Assembly (NCBI RefSeq): GCF_009857435.1
Contig: NZ_WWCK01000005.1
Location: forward strand, 620,001-684,000
Direction of reading: 5' to 3'
DNA: 64,000 nt
Source: Duganella rivi
Lineage (GTDB): Bacteria; Pseudomonadota; Gammaproteobacteria; Burkholderiales; Burkholderiaceae_D
In this document: positions 62,925 through 64,000 of the stretch, in pieces
Layout: every line of letters starts with the position of its first letter
Position numbering within the stretch: the first letter of the stretch is position 1
Notes under the pieces: generated by a model
The model's input: only the letters and a program-made list of their open reading frames with translations
Told to the model about the DNA's origin: nothing
The model's database searches: none
Translations under genes and position numbers: made by a program

Positions 62925-62926
62925 GA

Positions 62927-63316
62927 TCAAAGCGAATCGAAGTATTGTTGCAAGATGATGGCGGCGGCGCGGTCATCGATGACCTCGCCGCGCTTGGCCG
63001 AAATCACGGCAGAGGAATAGCGCTCATCGACCAGTTCCACTGCCAGGTTGAAGCGGCCGTTCAATTGGTTAGCAAAACGGCGCGCCCGCGCCGTCATTTC
63101 ATGTTCATTGCCATCCGGGTGCATGGGCAGGCCGACCACCAGCCGGGCCGGCGTCCATTCGTCCAGCAGCTTCTGGATATCAGCAAACCGCGTGGCGTTG
63201 TCCTCGGCCTTGATGACCTTCAGCGGTTCCGCCTGCCGCAGCATGGTGTTACCGATCGCCACGCCAATTCGTTTAATGCCGAAATCGAAAGCAAGAATGG
63301 TGTCGATACCGCTCAT
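62927..63316 (-). CDS. ruvX: Putative pre-16S rRNA nuclease / RuvX (YqgF)
   Basis: A 129-residue RNase-H-like protein: LAFDFGIKRIGVAIGN at residues 8-23 carries the first acidic position, followed by LVVGLPMHPDGNE and a C-terminal VDERYSSAVI and DRAAAIILQQYFD acidic segment. YqgF is implicated in 16S rRNA 5' maturation and was first named as a Holliday-junction resolvase. It is adjacent to algH with no gap (TAA then ATG). It is complete. Confidence 0.94.
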   Translation of the reverse strand: MSGIDTILAFDFGIKRIGVAIGNTMLRQAEPLKVIKAEDNATRFADIQKLLDEWTPARLVVGLPMHPDGNEHEMTARARRFANQLNGRFNLAVELVDERYSSAVISAKRGEVIDDRAAAIILQQYFDSL

Positions 63317-63970
63317 TTACGCGTGGCCCGCCTCGGAAGTCAGCATCAGCGGGTCGATGCCCAGCAGGCGCATGGCGGCGGTGTAGCGGTCTTCGATCGG
63401 CATGTTGAACAGAATCTCGGGATCGGCGCCGACAGTCAGCCAGCCGTTGCGGCTGATTTCTTCTTCCAGCTGGCCCGGGCTCCAGCCCGAGTAGCCGATC
63501 GACACCAGCATTTGCGGCGGGCCTTCGCCGGCAGCCACCGCTTCCAGCACGTCGATGGAGGTGGTGAAGGCCACGTCCTTGGTCACCGTCAGCGAGGACG
63601 AGTAGCGGTGGCCGGGCGTGTGCAGCACGAAGCCGCGGTCGTCCTGCACCGGGCCGCCGAACATGATCGGCTTGTCGTCGTGCCCTTCCAGGCCGTGATC
63701 GACCTTGAGGTCGATGCGCTCGAACAAGGTGTGCATGGTCATGTCGGTCGGCTTGTTGATAACAACGCCGAGCACGCCATTTTCGTTGTGTTCGCAAACA
63801 TACACCACCGTGCCGCCGAAAACCGGATCTTGCATGGATGGCATTGCAATGAGGAAATGATTTGCCAGGTTCAGCGTGCTTTCGGCAGCGCCAAATGGCT
63901 CCAGGGGATCACCGGCGTCTTGCATCATGCCGGGAACAGGTAGAGTTTTGCTTATTTTGCTCTTCTTCAT
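63317..63970 (-). CDS. algH: YqgE/AlgH family protein
   Basis: A 217-residue conserved protein: NHFLIAMPSMQDPVFGGTVVYVCEHNENGVLGVVINKP is the family's N-terminal block, followed by FGGPVQDDRGFVLH and the C-terminal SIGYSGWSPGQLEEEI-NGWL. The extra 30 residues before that block are unusual but begin at an ATG with purines upstream. The biochemical role is unknown; it is named for alginate regulation in Pseudomonas. It starts the conserved algH-ruvX-pyrR-pyrB set, which runs to the window edge side of the promoter (63971-64000). Confidence 0.93.
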   Translation of the reverse strand: MKKSKISKTLPVPGMMQDAGDPLEPFGAAESTLNLANHFLIAMPSMQDPVFGGTVVYVCEHNENGVLGVVINKPTDMTMHTLFERIDLKVDHGLEGHDDKPIMFGGPVQDDRGFVLHTPGHRYSSSLTVTKDVAFTTSIDVLEAVAAGEGPPQMLVSIGYSGWSPGQLEEEISRNGWLTVGADPEILFNMPIEDRYTAAMRLLGIDPLMLTSEAGHA

Positions 63971-64000
63971 ACAAGTTGCTCTCTCTGCTGGGTGCGTGTT

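Overview
The window is a gene-dense, high-GC chromosomal segment from a betaproteobacterium. It is most likely Burkholderiales, family Oxalobacteraceae (Duganella/Massilia/Janthinobacterium type). The reasons are the housekeeping neighbourhoods (tsaE-amiC, mutL-miaA, phoH-ybeY-corC-lnt, glyQS-gmhB-plsC, algH-ruvX-pyrR-pyrB-pseudo-pyrC), a PEP-CTERM protein, Tat-exported glycoside hydrolases and a DUF4214 lipoprotein. The genus assignment is an inference; no rRNA gene is present.

Layout. Positions 1-9005 are housekeeping: the start of queG, tsaE, amiC, a hexose-6-phosphate mutarotase, an alpha-carbonic anhydrase, a DedA protein, a periplasmic cyclophilin, mutL, miaA and a VOC protein. Two identical tRNA-Met(CAU) genes follow (9157-9375), with a strong promoter and a terminator. 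The only gene-free stretch over 300 bases is 9376-9728. It holds that terminator, an inverted repeat and a direct repeat with 21-bp periodicity in front of a TonB receptor.

Positions 9.7-29.4 kb form an accessory catabolic island. A TonB-dependent receptor is followed by a GH105 lipoprotein, a Tat-exported DUF2264 protein and a Tat-exported GH35 beta-galactosidase. Next come a CAP/DUF4214 lipoprotein, a PAS-AraC regulator divergent from a 4-hydroxyproline epimerase and three D-hydroxyproline-dehydrogenase-type subunits, then a LacI regulator, a periplasmic aldose epimerase, an ExuT-like hexuronate transporter and an MHS-family transporter. I infer that the island is built for plant hydroxyproline-rich arabinogalactan glycoproteins: glycan enzymes for galactan and glucuronate, plus an amino-acid branch for hydroxyproline.

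Positions 29.4-35.7 kb carry small accessory genes: thioredoxin, ChaN, a PEP-CTERM protein, a 55-residue membrane protein, DUF3224, an orphan sensor kinase divergent from an HDOD pair, a small HTH protein and a disordered protein. Positions 35.8-46.4 kb return to conserved housekeeping: phoH-ybeY, an inverted solute-binding-protein gene, corC-lnt, glyQS-gmhB-plsC and a YgjP-type metalloprotease.

A lipoprotein with a Thr-Pro repeat linker and an outer-membrane barrel protein lie together at 46.5-50.1 kb. The minus-strand block at 50.0-58.3 kb makes LPS core and surface polysaccharide precursors: rfbB-rfbA-rfbC-rfbD for dTDP-rhamnose, a WecA-like transferase, phosphomannomutase, waaC and waaA. 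The end (58.4-64 kb) has apaH on the plus strand, then algH-ruvX-pyrR-pyrB-pseudo-dihydroorotase-acyltransferase on the minus strand. A GTC(A/T)GAC palindrome occurs twice, at 24301 and 59332.
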